Shown: in pieces, positions 29,984-42,547 of the stretch
Layout: each line of letters begins with the position of its first letter
How positions within the stretch are numbered: the stretch's first letter is position 1
From: Hysterangium stoloniferum
Lineage: Eukaryota > Basidiomycota > Agaricomycetes > Hysterangiales > Hysterangiaceae
Assembly (NCBI GenBank): GCA_015178975.1
Contig: WHVD01000003.1
Span: 186,001-250,000 of the forward strand
Direction of reading: 5' to 3'
DNA: 64,000 nucleotides
Program-made: the position numbers and the translations under genes
Notes under the pieces: model-generated
What the model saw: the letters and a program-made list of their open reading frames with translations, nothing else
Told to the model about the DNA's origin: nothing
Databases searched by the model: none

Positions 29984-30904
29984 CTAGTCCTCTACTTGCC
30001 TTTTAAGCTGTTCGAGCTCTTTCTCCTTTTCTATAAGTAGTAATCTCATTTTATCTGTTTCAGTCATTATCGAGTTCCGAGCCGCATCTAGTCTTTTTGC
30101 TTCGTCTTGTTCCATGGTGGTTGTAAATTGAGGGGTTTCGCCATCAGCATCCGAGATTGTCCCTTGATGAGTTTGAAGAGGAGGAACAGGTTTTTTCCAT
30201 ATGTTGGGTAATGGGGTGGGTAGATGACTTGTCAGTATGTTGAGGAACGATTGATAGGGCTCGTGAAAGACGATTTCGTCGTATTGCCACGAATGAACAG
30301 CATGTGGGGATGGTGGCGGTGGAGGAGCAGTGGGATCTGTAGGTCCGCCATCAGGACCCCACTGATGTAGCTTCAAATGATGATGCAGAGAGAGGGCTTT
30401 TTCACCCGATTCTTGTATGAACGTTATTCGGATACCTATTTCGAATTCTCCCCAGCTATGGCTGCATCAGCGATATCATCCCCCGGAAGCAAATAGCGAC
30501 CCACCCAGTCTCCGTAACCTCATATGGGGGCTTGTCCAGATCTAAAGATGATTTGTGAATGATACGATAGTTTAGCTGAAAGCTTCGAGCCTTACTTCTG
30601 TTTGGGGTCGGATATGTGTCATGGAGCTTGAAGGTTACACGCTTGATAAAATAGCTAAGATCATCCGCACCCCCGACTGCATCTGCACTGTTGTCTGCTG
30701 CTGTTGTTGGACTTCGAACTGCGACTGTCCAACGGAAAGTGTGATCAGGATTCTTGGAATTCTTTCGCTCTTCCTCAGGAATTGCGACTGCTATGTTTCC
30801 ATAAATAATTGGTCTGTGAATGGTAACTCCCTTGAGAGTGATTCTTTCAATCCCTGTTCATAAATAAATGTTAGACGTACCCTAACACGAACTCGGTCGC
30901 TCAT
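29984..30904 (-). CDS. YAF9: YEATS-domain protein YAF9/GAS41 (SWR1 and NuA4 subunit)
   Basis: Chromatin reader that binds acylated histone H3 lysines and is shared by the SWR1 remodeller and NuA4 acetyltransferase. The short first exon starts at 30904 with MSDRVRVR. The YEATS fold follows: GVTIHRPIIYGNIAVAI, HTFRWTVAVRSP, SYFIKRVTFKLHDTYPTPNR, PPYEVTETGWGEFEIGIRI, TFIQESGEKALSLHHHLKLH. After the domain come a Pro-rich loop (TAPPPPPSPH) and a C-terminal coiled coil (LLLIEKEKELEQLKRQVED), as expected for Yaf9. A residue insertion between VRSP and the next strand (about 15 residues, Thr/Ala/Asp-rich) is a minor oddity. Convergent with ATR, with stops 66 bp apart. Confidence 0.93.
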
Positions 30905-31059
30905 GTTTAAGTTGCAGAAAGTCAGGACATAGTGACTTACGTAATCCCGTTGCATCCACTTCTCCGTACAAAACAAGATGATACTAGACTCACTCGTCAA
31001 TAGTGAAAACATTCCTTTACTTTATATTTTGTGTTTTCAACGTTCTCATTGATTTATAG

Positions 31060-31396
31060 AACCAAATAGAGTGCCCGCCAGACAGAAAGCCTTCCAGGTG
31101 ATTCCTATGTCCCCCATTTCGGCACCCGTTTAACGTATTCTCGATTTAACAGAGCTCTCATGTCCCTCTATATGTCCGTGGCCCAAGAGGTCGTCTCTAC
31201 TATGGTAACACCCCCATATGTTATTCGTATGCAGTCAGCTAATATGATGTTTTCTTAGGGCTTTATTTGGTGGGGTGGTCGGCCGGCTTGGTCGGTGCAG
31301 CCACAGGAATGTGGTCTTTGGTTCAGGTCAGAATGCTGCTCATATCCCAAGCTTGTTTCTTATCCTGTACTCTGTCAGGGAAAGCCCTCTGCTTGA
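31060..31396 (+). CDS. COX7: Cytochrome c oxidase subunit VIIa (COX7), very small multi-exon gene
   Basis: Small inner-membrane subunit of complex IV. Four exons were found by joining splice sites: 31060-31097, 31153-31204, 31259-31326, 31379-31396. They encode NRVPARQKAFQ, SSHVPLYVRGPRGRLYYG, LYLVGWSAGLVGAATGMWSL and VQGKPSA, about 58 residues. This matches the COX7 layout: a basic N-terminus with an RQK-FQ motif, a R-G-PR-lYY block, then one membrane helix and a short tail. The first exon seems to begin after TTTATAG, so an upstream exon with the start codon should lie between 30905 and about 31015. I could not settle it. Every exon is under 70 bp, so frame scanning misses the gene. Confidence 0.72.
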
Positions 31397-31578
31397 AATA
31401 TTCCGTACAAATAAATAGAAACTATTTCATCGCATCATGAAATTATCACAGAGGAATTATGTTAATGTGTGAAATTATGGGCCTACTTGTGCATCAAACG
31501 TAAAGAGGCACTGCGCTCATCTGCAGCAGTCCTACTAAATTGAAGTCCCGCCGTGTGACCACAGTGCAAGTGTTGTGC

Positions 31579-33331
31579 ATGGCGTCGATACATGAGCCGA
31601 TCACGAAAAACTTGAAAACTGCGAATGCATCAAAACCAAGAAAGCGATTTGTTGGTCGGACAACAGCTGGTCCTTCGAAGCGCACTGTAATTGCTCGCCA
31701 AATTCCTGAGGATATCCTCAATGATCTGCAACTCAACCAAGCCATTCAACAATTACCACAAAATTACTCATTTGAGATCCACAAAACGATACATCATATC
31801 AGAAAGAATAATGCCAGAATGGTCGCTCTGCAGATGCCAGAGGGTCTCCAGATGTTCGCGTGTGCTATATCGGACATTATAGAAAGGCGAGTGTGCAGTC
31901 CAGTTCAACGAAGTAAATGCTCATTAAAGGTAAGATTCACCGACGCGTTGACTATCATCATGGGAGATGTCACTTATGGCGCATGCTGCATCGATGACTA
32001 TACTGCTGTTGCTCTGGGATGCGACATGCTAATCCATTATGGCCATAGTTGCCTGGGTAAGCACGCGTGGGCCCGCTCTACCGTTTACGCTCAAAATACG
32101 CCACAGTACCCATCGATCAAACCGCCATTAAGACACTCTATATTTTTGTCGAGATTGCCATAGATTCTACTCATTTGACGCAAACAATTCGTCTGAATTT
32201 ACCGGATGACCGACACACGTTTCAGACCCAACTTCTTGAAAACACTGATGCTAGTAGTGCGGACATACCTGCAGGAAAGCGAATTGAGCCTCAAAGTCAT
32301 GTCAGTGTTGAGGGGACAAATGACAGCGATCCAAGTCATTCTTCACATGACCGCACACGTCTAGCCTTGGTATCTACGATACAATTTGTCGCCCCTTTAC
32401 AGAAGTTAAAAGAGGACTTGTCTGATGACTACACCGGGCCACCATTGCATCGGATTGGCCTGATCACAGCAAAGGCCAATACGGAAGAACAAGAGTTAAC
32501 GAAGGGATCTAACATGTCAATAGGAGCATACGATATTACAATACCACAATCAAAGCCTCTCAGTCCGGGGGAGGTTTTAGGATGTACAGCGCCACGGCTG
32601 GGTGATATTGATGCTCTTCTGTAAACTACTTGCTGGACTGTCTTTATTATTTGGTCATTAATGCCTTGATTTGCAGTTATCTCGGTGACGGGCGTTTCCA
32701 TCTGGAATCTATAATGATAGCCAATCCCCATGTACCTGCATTTCGGTATGACCCTTACTCAAAAAAGCTAACACGTGAATATTACGACCACCGAGAAATG
32801 ACAACAGTGCGACATCAAGCTGTGCAGACGGCCCAAAGCAGTCTCCCAAACTTGGTAGAAGATGGTGGTGATACAGTTGATGATCTGAAGCCTGTTTGGG
32901 GTGTAGTTTTGGGGACATTAGGCCGACAAGGTAGCTTCAAGCAGTTACAGGTACGTGTTCTGAGCTGTAAGAAACAGGACATTTACTCCGCTCAGGCCAT
33001 CACACATCAACTTTCCATGTACAAAAGACCTATCCCATATGTGCCCATATTACTTTCGGAACTTTCCCCAGCCAAATTAAAGCTGTTTTCACCTCACATT
33101 TCCACATTTGTCCAAACCTCGTGTCCACGCTTGTCTATTGACTGGGGCTACGCCTTCGACCGCCCGTTATTGAGCCCGTATGAGGTCTCGGTGGCAGTAG
33201 GTAGAAACAGAAGTTGGATGGAACCAGAGGACGGTGAGCAAGTGCTCTACCCCATGGATTTCTATGCCGCAGCTAGCCCGTGGACAATCGCTAGGTTAAA
33301 GGGTAAAGATGATAGTCTAGTATACATGTAG
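31579..33331 (+). CDS. DPH1: Diphthamide biosynthesis protein 1 (radical-SAM-like subunit)
   Basis: With DPH2 it transfers the 3-amino-3-carboxypropyl group of SAM to the histidine of elongation factor 2, the first step of diphthamide synthesis. Five exons close in phase: 31579-31886, 31935-32056, 32107-32620, 32677-32950, 32996-33331, giving 517 residues. The three cysteines of the 4Fe-4S site are present in [24 protein letters not shown] and [12 protein letters not shown]. Other landmarks are [30 protein letters not shown] and [10 protein letters not shown]. The first intron (31887-31934) uses a GC donor. The first and fourth introns (48 and 45 bp) keep the frame open if retained. The protein is longer than usual, with a Ser/Asp-rich insert of about 60 residues before LVSTIQFV. 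Confidence 0.93.
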
Positions 33332-33433
33332 ATTATTGCATTTCTTGGTGGCGAAAAACAAGAGCTCAATCCTGCCTGTAGCTTACGCAACATACGCGTT
33401 ATGGTTTAGATTTGAAAGCATAATGTGTATGCT

Positions 33434-33950
33434 CTACCGCTTCCATGAAAACTCAGTCCTGTCCTGTATTCGCCCTATGTGGTCTATAGGTGGGGCACCC
33501 CATACCAAGGTTTGACGCATCGGCTCAAATAGCCAAGGATAACTACGGCCAAGGGACACAACGAGTAGACCTCTGGGTTGGTTAGGAAGCGGCTGTTTAG
33601 GGGTATGGGATATCGAAGGATGGGAGTTTTCTGGGAATGGCAAGCTCGGCACTGATACACTAGACGTGGTCTCGACTTTCGCAGCGTTGAGAGCTCTAGC
33701 TTGTTCATCCACATCGTCGAATACGTCCTGCTTCACTGCACTGATGGAATACGCCCAAACACCGACGGCAAATGATGCGATGGCGGCACCAATAAGTAAA
33801 TTAGGAAGAAAGAATGACCGTCGTGCACGTAAAAGTCCCGCTGACATGCCCTACTCAAAAATTGGTGTACAATAAGCGAAAATAGAAGACCTGGCTCACA
33901 TATCCTTGAGGACGGTAAGTACTTTTTGACGCAGCATATTCTTCTGCCAT
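33434..33950 (-). CDS. COA3: Cytochrome c oxidase assembly factor 3
   Basis: Single-span inner mitochondrial membrane protein that couples COX1 synthesis to its assembly. Two exons, 33900-33950 and 33434-33850, give 155 residues. MAEEYAASKSTYRPQGYG joins MSAGLLRARRSFFLPNLL, then the membrane helix IGAAIASFAVGVWAYSISAV and KQDVFDDVDEQAR, which is the conserved COA3 core. The C-terminal half is a Ser/Pro-rich extension not seen in the short yeast protein and may be loosely conserved. Its stop codon faces that of DPH1 103 bp away. Confidence 0.87.
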
Positions 33951-34369
33951 GGTTGTAATGAATGGTAGGGCAGATTTTATCCAGTATCTAATCCTGACTG
34001 TATTAGTAGATCTGCGTGACTACTTATCTGTCACACGGTCACAGAGGGTAAACGCATAAGACAGATGACAAAGATCATTAAGTGCTAGGACTCAAAAGGG
34101 TTGCGCAAGGGCTGTGATCACAAACAGCACGATAGTCGGTTTGGCCCCGATCTTACAAGGAGTTGCTTCGAATATGTATGTAGTTGTATTCAAATCTCCA
34201 CAGTATTGCATGGGACCATAGTTCTGTCCTACGATGGTTCAAAAGCTAAGGAGTAAATGTCAGTGCTCACTTATTTGTCTAGATAAATATATTCTTATTG
34301 TTGACTTCTGTCACTGTCACGTATCGATACTATGGAACTATTTATTATCCATCTGCAAATCATCTACTA
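33951..34369. other. Intergenic between UBA1 3' end and COA3 start
   Basis: Contains the UBA1 3' untranslated region and the COA3 promoter, both minus-strand. No gene, repeat or RNA element recognised. Confidence 0.6.
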
Positions 34370-37300
34370 CTAAAGTCGGACGACAATGAACGGAACCTGA
34401 TGTCACTTCCGTTAGTTCCTAATCACGAAACTCATAAGGAAACCAGCTCACTTCTACATCTTCACCATCCTCGTCCGAAACCATGACTTCGACCAACAAA
34501 TGCCTAGCGTCTGTTGGTAAAGGCTTCTTGCTCACAAACTCCACAAGTTTGCTCATTTTCATTGGTAACCGTTCTTCGCTCTATAAAACAGATATAAAAA
34601 GATAACAAAATTGGACACGCATCCTACCTTCTTCTTCCCAATAAACGATGACCACAACATGGATACACCCTGCGAAACCATGGTGACTTCTAGGTTATGC
34701 TCCTGTTGGAACCAGTCGCATATTTCACGGAGGGGAGGGTCATTTCTAAATTCAAAGCGATCCCATAATGTCCATTCCGTAGTCCCATACTATTAATTGT
34801 ATTAGTGGATTTAAACACATATAACGAGTGTATTAACCTTGTTCTTTTGTGCAGCAATAGGCTCAGAAAACCCGAAGAATGGTAGCGCGAGATTTATGAA
34901 GCCATTTTTATAATCCTCTAGCTTGTTCTTCTGATCTATGACCTGGAGACTTGACTGTAAGTTGGGGAAAGTTAAAAAAGTCATAAATGATTTAAACCTT
35001 GTAAAGCTCCAAACAGACCAACCCAGTAACGAGAGCGGTCGTTGTGGCAATAGCTGGGATGATTTTTCCAGCAATCTGTTTGGTCGTATGTCGGTCAGCC
35101 GTGGTAATGTTATAGTTCAAAGCACGAAGGTTTGATGCTGCGGTAATGAAATCAATATGGAAATTGGTATCGTCATCCTTCTCGAACTCGACTGGAGTCA
35201 AACGATATCCAGCTAATGAAGATGGGAGAGGCAGAAGTTTAATAAGCGCATCAGGGTCTTCGTTATCTGTGGGAATGGAAGGTCGAGTTACAGTCAGCGT
35301 TTCAAAACAAAATATAAATTACCTGAAGGATTCTCGGGAGGAGCTTCACTGTCACTGATTTGGACCTTGATGTTGCTCTTTGGGGTAAAGGGTGAGACGG
35401 TGACCGCATCCGCTACCTTCTTGAAAACAGCCGGGTTTGTTTCCCCTCGTAACCCGTAGTTGAATGCGTGAAGATTGGCAGCTGCAATGATGAAGTCAAG
35501 GTGAATGGGCTGAGGAATGCATATTAGCTAAATCAAAAACCTTCTAAAAAAACATACATTATTGGAGTCAAAAGTTAGTGCATCCGGTGCACGTTTAGGA
35601 CCTGACCAGAAGGGTTGCCCACTAGACGTTACCTATCATTTCCAATTAGTGATGTACTGTGCACCTTAGGCACAACCTTACCGCATCCTTGGGCAAGCTA
35701 TACAGCAGCTGCTGAATTGTGTTGTTGTAATTCTCCTCAAATTGAAATCGAGCCCATACGATACATTCCTCGAAAGTCAGCGGTTTGTGAGTGACTAGAT
35801 ACAAAACAATAGATCTGAGCTGTTCTGTGTGGTTGCCTGCATATCGGAGAGTGGTTTCCAGATAATTCGGCTCGGAGAGATACTGGTTGACTGTTTGCGG
35901 AGGTTTAATGAACAGATTTTCGAAATATTCCCGGGCCCACTGCAAAATGAATCTGAATTACGATCCATCGTTCAATGGCATAATATACTAAACGTACTTG
36001 GATGGTATGTTGAATTGCATTAGGAAAATTTTTGATTGTGCAAGACGGCGCCTCCTTTTCAGGAGGGTCTTGAGATGATGCGTACGATTCCGTGAGATGA
36101 GGAATAACAACTTGCACATTACCCTTGGTGCCAAGAGTACCTGATTCCAGAAGAGGTTTACGGAAAAAGACACATCGTTGATCCATATACACACCTGTTA
36201 CAACTAAGAATAGGAAAATCGATAAAAAAGATTGAATACTTACGTGCTTTGACGTTGTCTAGTGCATTGGTGACACCATCTAGACCATCAAAGAAGTCCT
36301 GTCCAAAAATGTCTGGCGAATAAATATGGGTTAGTCTAAGCATTGCAGAAGTTATATATACACACTTTCAGTATCTGGGCCAACAGGTTCTTGTCTTGTC
36401 TGTATCTTCCCCTTTAAGGTTGGATTCATTTCTACGACTGCGCCTGCTGCAGTTTCGGCCTTAAATCTTCCCAGATCTTTCGGTCTGAATAAAAATTGTC
36501 GATTCAGGTTACTCTTCTCGATTGTATCCAGATCAGTCACATAAATGGCTCCCTGAGGTCCGGTTGCCAAACCCATCATACTCCAATTTTTAAGCATTTC
36601 ACATCCGATCGCGCCAGATCCGACGAGAAATTGCCTGTGGTTCTGTATTTTTTCTTGGAACGATTGTCCAAATACAGCAATTTGACCATCATAACGCGAG
36701 CCACGGGGAGCAGCTTCTTCGATGGTCGGACAGGTGGCGGGGAGTGATTCGAGGGAATCGAAATATAAGTATTGTACCATAGGATGGAATTTCGCCGAAC
36801 AAGCTTTGAGAACTTCCTGGGCGACAAAGCCACCAATAACCGCAACCATAGGAGAAATATCGCCGCTGGCCTGAAATGCAAGTTCTCGAAGAACCTTCTC
36901 GTCTACCTCATCTGAAGCTACATTCTTGGCCAAGGAGATAATTTCCACAGCATCTGCATCATTTCTTGGGCGTGGGAACCGACCATACTGTCCCTTGAAA
37001 GTAGCCAGCGCTTGAAAACCGGCATGTAGGGTGGGTGGGCGGTCAAACTTTGCATAGTCAGTGATGAAGAACTCTGGGGACTTGAGGGATTCTCGGAGCG
37101 ATTTCTGGGGAACAGTGCTGTTAATCAAACAATACATCGAAAGAAACTACATGGAAACCAACAAATGCTACAAGTTTCGGCATTTTAACCTGGGTGAAGA
37201 TCCCTCCTGAAATGTAGTTTCCGAGTCCGGTGGTGTCTCCAATGGTAAAGGTATAAGGTCCTTTAACGCTAACCTTTCGGGGCTGGCAGCCGTTCAGCTC

Positions 37301-38377
37301 ATCCATACCTTTTACTTCAGTGAATGTAACAAAATCTCCGTCTTCAAGACCATGTCGAGTCTCGTCCAAACAAGTTACAAGACCGATCTCATCCTTGACA
37401 AGTGTAAAACACATATAAGCACACATATATTTAGAAGGATTGTATTGTGCATACCTGAGACACAGAGACAATCATACCAGTAAGAGGCTGTTCCCCTGTA
37501 GGATCAACGCAAGTGAACTTGGCGCCAAAATCGTTAAACACGGTTCTAATCCAGATCAGCATGAATCAAGGAACAGGAGGATTCTTGTACCCAAATAATC
37601 CACGAGTATCTGCAGCGATAAAAGGGATGTCATGCTCGTGCGTCCAGTCATTAATTTCCATTTGTTTGGCAAGCGGTACATCAGTCAACACAATCACCTG
37701 GTTAAGATATCAGTGAAAATGGATAGCTTATACATTCTAATGATGTACTTGAAAACCCTTCACAAGGTCCAGGGAAATCGGTTGACCGATGCCACCAGGT
37801 AGATTCTTCACGGGAACATATGCATTGAGTTCAGCCAGGCGAGTAACCGTAGCTTCACCTCGCTGTCGTCCAACATCACCTTCACGTAAGAAAAACTTGA
37901 GAGATATAACGATTTAGTTCAAGAATATATCCTAAACATATTGAATTAATTTACCTGCGTGCCCAGATCTTGTACCTCAACAAGGTCTGGATCGTAGATC
38001 GTTACCGATTTCACGCCCGCAAGAACAATGTTCTTGGCTACATGTCGGTATTACACAGTTAGACGTAGTCTTAGCAAATTTCCACCAAGTATGGCCGTGA
38101 CTTACCGATTTCGACCCCTAAGCCTTTCATGCCAACTATTAACACGTCCGACGCCGCCATTCGCTTCATTGCTGTTCAAGAAAAATAGAAAGCATTGATT
38201 TATTGGCAAACCATAAAAGTTCTTTGTTGCAGTCTACCTTCATGTCCCAGCACATAACTGATGAGATTATCCGTCAGTGGCTACTTAATTCCACGCGCTA
38301 GTAACTCACAGCTGCCTTGAGTAGAGACCCTCATCGATTTGGGCCTCATCTACATCCATAGCAGTACTACCAGCCAT
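34370..38377 (-). CDS. UBA1: Ubiquitin-activating enzyme E1
   Basis: Activates ubiquitin with ATP and passes it to E2 enzymes; essential. The start at 38377 gives [23 protein letters not shown], then after an intron YVLGHEAMKRM of the inactive adenylation half. The active half has [20 protein letters not shown] (nucleotide-binding Gly motif, about 36560-36640) and [19 protein letters not shown]. The catalytic cysteine lies in [18 protein letters not shown] (about 36000-36050). The domain after it contains [13 protein letters not shown] and [20 protein letters not shown]. The C-terminal ubiquitin-fold domain ends [14 protein letters not shown], reached only by splicing a short final exon onto GEDVE (the unspliced frame ends in a different tail). 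About 17 or more exons. It diverges from the STRIP gene, with 162 bp between the start codons. Confidence 0.95.
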
Positions 38378-38539
38378 GATGATTCGAGCACTATTAGGTA
38401 TACGGTGTTAGGAATACGATGTTAGGAGAAGAGTTGTACGGCGACTCAGCGCTAATAGAGTTGCCTACGTAATCACACATTAGCTTCAAGGTGAAACTTA
38501 CCTGAAGGTCAGTAAGTGACCGAGACAGGCTACTCAAAA

Positions 38540-41500
38540 ATGGATGGTGCTACTGCACCTCCGGGGTCGATGGATTCCATCACACTTGGCCAGCTTAGGT
38601 CTATGGTCAATTCACAACCTAAGGCCAGGGTGGGTGTTCAATGTATAGAGACGCGACATCATGTTAATCATCATCATGCTCAGCAATCGTTTTATGACTT
38701 TAGATACGAAGATGAAGATACTGTTTTTAATGAATTAGAAGAATTCTACTCTTACGTGGAAGTGTCCCAAGTTACTGAAAACTGGAAAGCTTGGCAAGGC
38801 TCCTTTCCAGGAGGTGATACTCCTAGTGATATTATGTGTAGCAATGCTCATGACCTGTTAGAGTGGGTGAAGAGCTCGTTTACCGAACGGAAGGTGCACG
38901 TTGAACTCCTGCTGGAAAGTTTGGAACATCGGGACGCAGAGATCCGGTTTACGAATGCAAGGCGTCTCCTCTACATCCTGCAAGGTGATTGTTCTGTAAT
39001 GCCTGCTATTCATAGAGACCTCACGACAGACTGATAGGCACATTTGGGGAGACAACGTCTCCAGAACATCAACTACATTGGATCATCGAGAATTGCAAAG
39101 CTGTGCGCGCCGCGAATGGAACAGGTATCATTGTGGAGGCCACGAAGATTGCCAGCTCAAAGCTCGATTTGCTGAGGTCAGTCCAAATTTTGTAATTTGT
39201 TTGCCGTATCTATTTCTGATGTATACCCAGCAATCTATCAGATGGAGATATGGCTCATTTCAACTTATCAGCAGCTGAGAAACATGAATTTGTCGAGGAG
39301 ATATGCACAGAACTATCTGTGTATCTTGGAATGTTGTATTTTCTCATTGAAGTCTTCAAGGGCGATGATGAGTTTGGGGAGGAACTCAGTGTGTAGTTCA
39401 CTTAAACTTATCGGAGTTCGCTGACTATTCTGTTGAAGTGAGTTTAGAACCGCCGTTACCAATATATCTCATGAATTTAATGGGTTCCCTCAAAGAACGG
39501 AGTGCGAAAGGATATCCCATGAAAAAGGTAGAAGCTCTTAATCCTGACTCTTATCATAAGTTGAATCGTGTTTAGTTGCTACTCGTCCTATGGAAAACCC
39601 TGCTGACAACATGTGGTGGTATCCGGGAGCTTGCTCGCTGTAAGAGGCTTACACGGGATTTATGTGGCTTACGACAAGGAGATGAAATTGGCATACCAAT
39701 CAAGTCATCACCATCGGACTTCATGACTTTTCGGCAAGAAACTTCAGTGAAATACCCAACATTCACGCCTTTGCCTGGATCTGAGCAGCCGGCATCTATT
39801 CTAGCAGAAGCATTTTCACCCATACCTGTTCGGCCCCATTATCATCATCAAGACCATCATTCACAAGGCTTCAATCACGCTGATTCTCTTGGGAATCCGA
39901 CGTACAATATTTTGCGCCCTTCCCTTAATCCTAATTCTGGTCCACTTCCAGTGACGCCTGCCCCAACACCACCTCCATCGCCGAAACCGAAGAAACAGCA
40001 GTATCAAACTGACCAGACTCGTCCCTTCGTTTTCCCATTTTCCTCACGATCACTGCTACGCAACGAGAAACTCGTGCCATTTGCTATTGATGAGGCCGAC
40101 CGTCTGTACGAACGTCACATGCACATTGGGGCTGCTCTTTGGCAAATGGCTAAGACGAGAGAAGAGTGCATTTTAGACGAGAGTGGGTTGGACAATCTAC
40201 CAAATCGGAACGATCTTGGATTTGATATAGGCCCATGGCCACATGACAAGCGATATTCTGTTGTTTCTACTGTCGGCGGGAGCGACGAAGGGGAGAAATT
40301 CGTAGATTTAGTTCTTCTCGAAGAAAAGATATCTGAGGCAGATTCCGAAGCCAGAAAGGCGAGCGCGTCTGGAGATCGAGCAGAGCGACGTAAAGCTCAA
40401 GAGAAAAAGGAAGATCTAATTAGGCTACGCCGGGTCGAAATGATATACGTTAGTCTTGGCGTATCCTGATACAAAGCATCTCACCTGTCAAAATTTCGCA
40501 GACTGCCACTCTACCTGCAATGCAAGGATTTGTTCTTGTATTACTGAAGCTGTTACTAGCCTCAGTGCACGCAACCACAGGTCAACCGCCTCCTTCTGCG
40601 ACGTCTAATGGTGGTTTCCCAACTGTAATTGGACAAGGTGAGGGGGAAAAGTCCCACATGAACAATACAACGCATGGCCTATACTTAATAAATCTTAGAG
40701 CAACCGCCGCCGCCACCGCCACCGCCGCCTACACCAGAGGAATTGGACATTATGCGACATCGAGAAATTACTTCAAAAGCCGTATCGGCCATTTTAATGC
40801 TAACTTTACAGTGGTTTAAGGTCTCGCGTGAGTGAGAGATTGTATGTCGCGGATTTCTTTGACATTTTGGAGCAGACGTTATGAAATTTCATCATCTGGG
40901 ACAGCTACTACTCGACTCGAACTGCCTCCTACTAATTCTGAAGATGTTTGGATTGCAAGAAGTATCTACCACAGTTATCGCCAAGAACGAATCACCAGAT
41001 CATAAGTTAGTAAAGCATCCGCTGAGAAACTGCTACTGATTGTCCTCTTAAAAGTTTTTTTCGATACTGTTATTTGAATTTTGCTAAGAACGCGCAAGCA
41101 AACCGTCCGGAGGACAATATGTTGAATCCACCTCCCCGCCAAACCATTTCCCGACACACTATCCTGCCAAATGGTCAATCGGCGGAGGAAGAGATAGAAC
41201 TGCTTTCGGACTATTCATGGCGTAATTTTTTTACCAGCATCAACTTCGTACGCATTATGCAGAAGCTTTCAAAACATCGATCTCATCGAATTTGGCTCCT
41301 GGTACAGTATAAAAGCTCGGTGAGCTCGATTGTCTAAGATTGGCTATCAACACCTGAGTGAGATCACCATAGGCTATTCTGAAAAGAATGTTGAAAGTCT
41401 CTCATCCTATGTTGCAACTGCATGTTTTAAAACTACTGAAAAGCCAAGTGCCTTACTGTGGTCGGAAATGGAGACAATGTAATATGACATATACTCTGTT

Positions 41501-42547
41501 TGGAGGCATTGCTAATTGTTTTACAGCTAATATGAAAGTTATCACATCTATCTACCTCAATTGTCGACCCGATCTCCGTGACGAATGGCTCACTGGCACT
41601 GAGGTAGAAGACGTGCAAGGTGCATTGGTAAGTTTCATACACTTTCTTTCTTTTGGCGTTACTTATATCGCTATAATTTGGTAGGCCCAGGAAACGGCTC
41701 TGCGAACTCTGATTAAATTCTGTATGTGACCACTAACTTTTCGTTTTAACGGAGCTAATTTAATCATCCAGACAACACCAAGCGATACGGTTCGTCCAGT
41801 ATGACAAATTTTAATCATTCGCAGCATCGAAGAACCTCGAGTCACTCTATACCTCCCCTGGAAGGGTTACCCGCTGGTCCAGAACTTACCAATCTCCGCA
41901 ATTCTTCAGGGGGTCTTACTATGGATCCAGATGTATTTCCTCCCGTCCGTTCCCAGGCTCGAGATCCTTCAACATTTTTGCCATACATTCCAGAAGACAT
42001 CGCCTTTGAGGAAGAATACGAGGAATATCTGCATGACTTAGGCCTATCAGATGAACATCCAGGACCAACCGGTAGCCCGTCGAGTCAGGGTTTGTCCGCA
42101 TGGCAGAGGCTTTCCATGTTCACACCAGCCGATATTGGTGCGGAAGGCATCAGCGATAGCGAGAGCATTGCATCTATAGAGGAGCTTGGTCCCGAACAAA
42201 GGCTAGAAGACGGCCAGAATGCTGCAGATGAGAATGTTAATGACTGGGAGGTAAGCTCTCGTATACTCTATTGCATGACAGGCCTTTTCATGAAATCTAT
42301 TCAGCATATGAGCCCTAAAACCATGGCTGCTCTACCTAAGTCTCCCGCGGGAACTAGGAGATCCAGCTCTGGCTCAGGACTGCGGCCGGTCTTGCCATTT
42401 GGTTTAGACGACAGCAGTGCTGTGGATGATATAGAGGAGGAAGAGGAGGAGGAAGACCATGAGATGGGCCCGATGCCTAGGGAGCGATTAGGCCCTTTCG
42501 CAGGTGGTCGAGGTGTGGACGAAGTAGAATACATGTATAATGAATAA
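38540..42547 (+). CDS. Far11/STRIP-type subunit of the STRIPAK phosphatase complex
   Basis: Scaffold protein of the striatin-interacting phosphatase and kinase complex, which in filamentous fungi controls hyphal fusion and fruiting. The first ATG in frame is at 38540. The N1221-like domain opens with TLGQLRSMVNSQPKAR, then a 54-bp stopless intron, then QSFYDFRYEDEDT, FNELEEFYSYVEVSQ and KAWQGSFPG. Many exons follow through the middle (SVKYPTFTPLPGSE, RSLLRNEKLVPFAIDEAD, KEDLIRLRRVEMIYV) and a poly-proline run at 40703-40729 before TPEELDIMRH. The C-terminal DUF3402-like region includes NVKFVCDP-like parts that I could trace only partly. It ends with a long polar, acidic segment and DEVEYMYNE at 42547. 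Family call is strong; the middle exon chain is approximate. Confidence 0.87.

Noticed and set aside
38620-38690. His-rich stretch (HHVNHHHAQQ) in the STRIP gene
   Set aside because: It begins with GTGGGT and ends CTCAG, and its removal restores the conserved QSFYDFRY block, so it is an intron.
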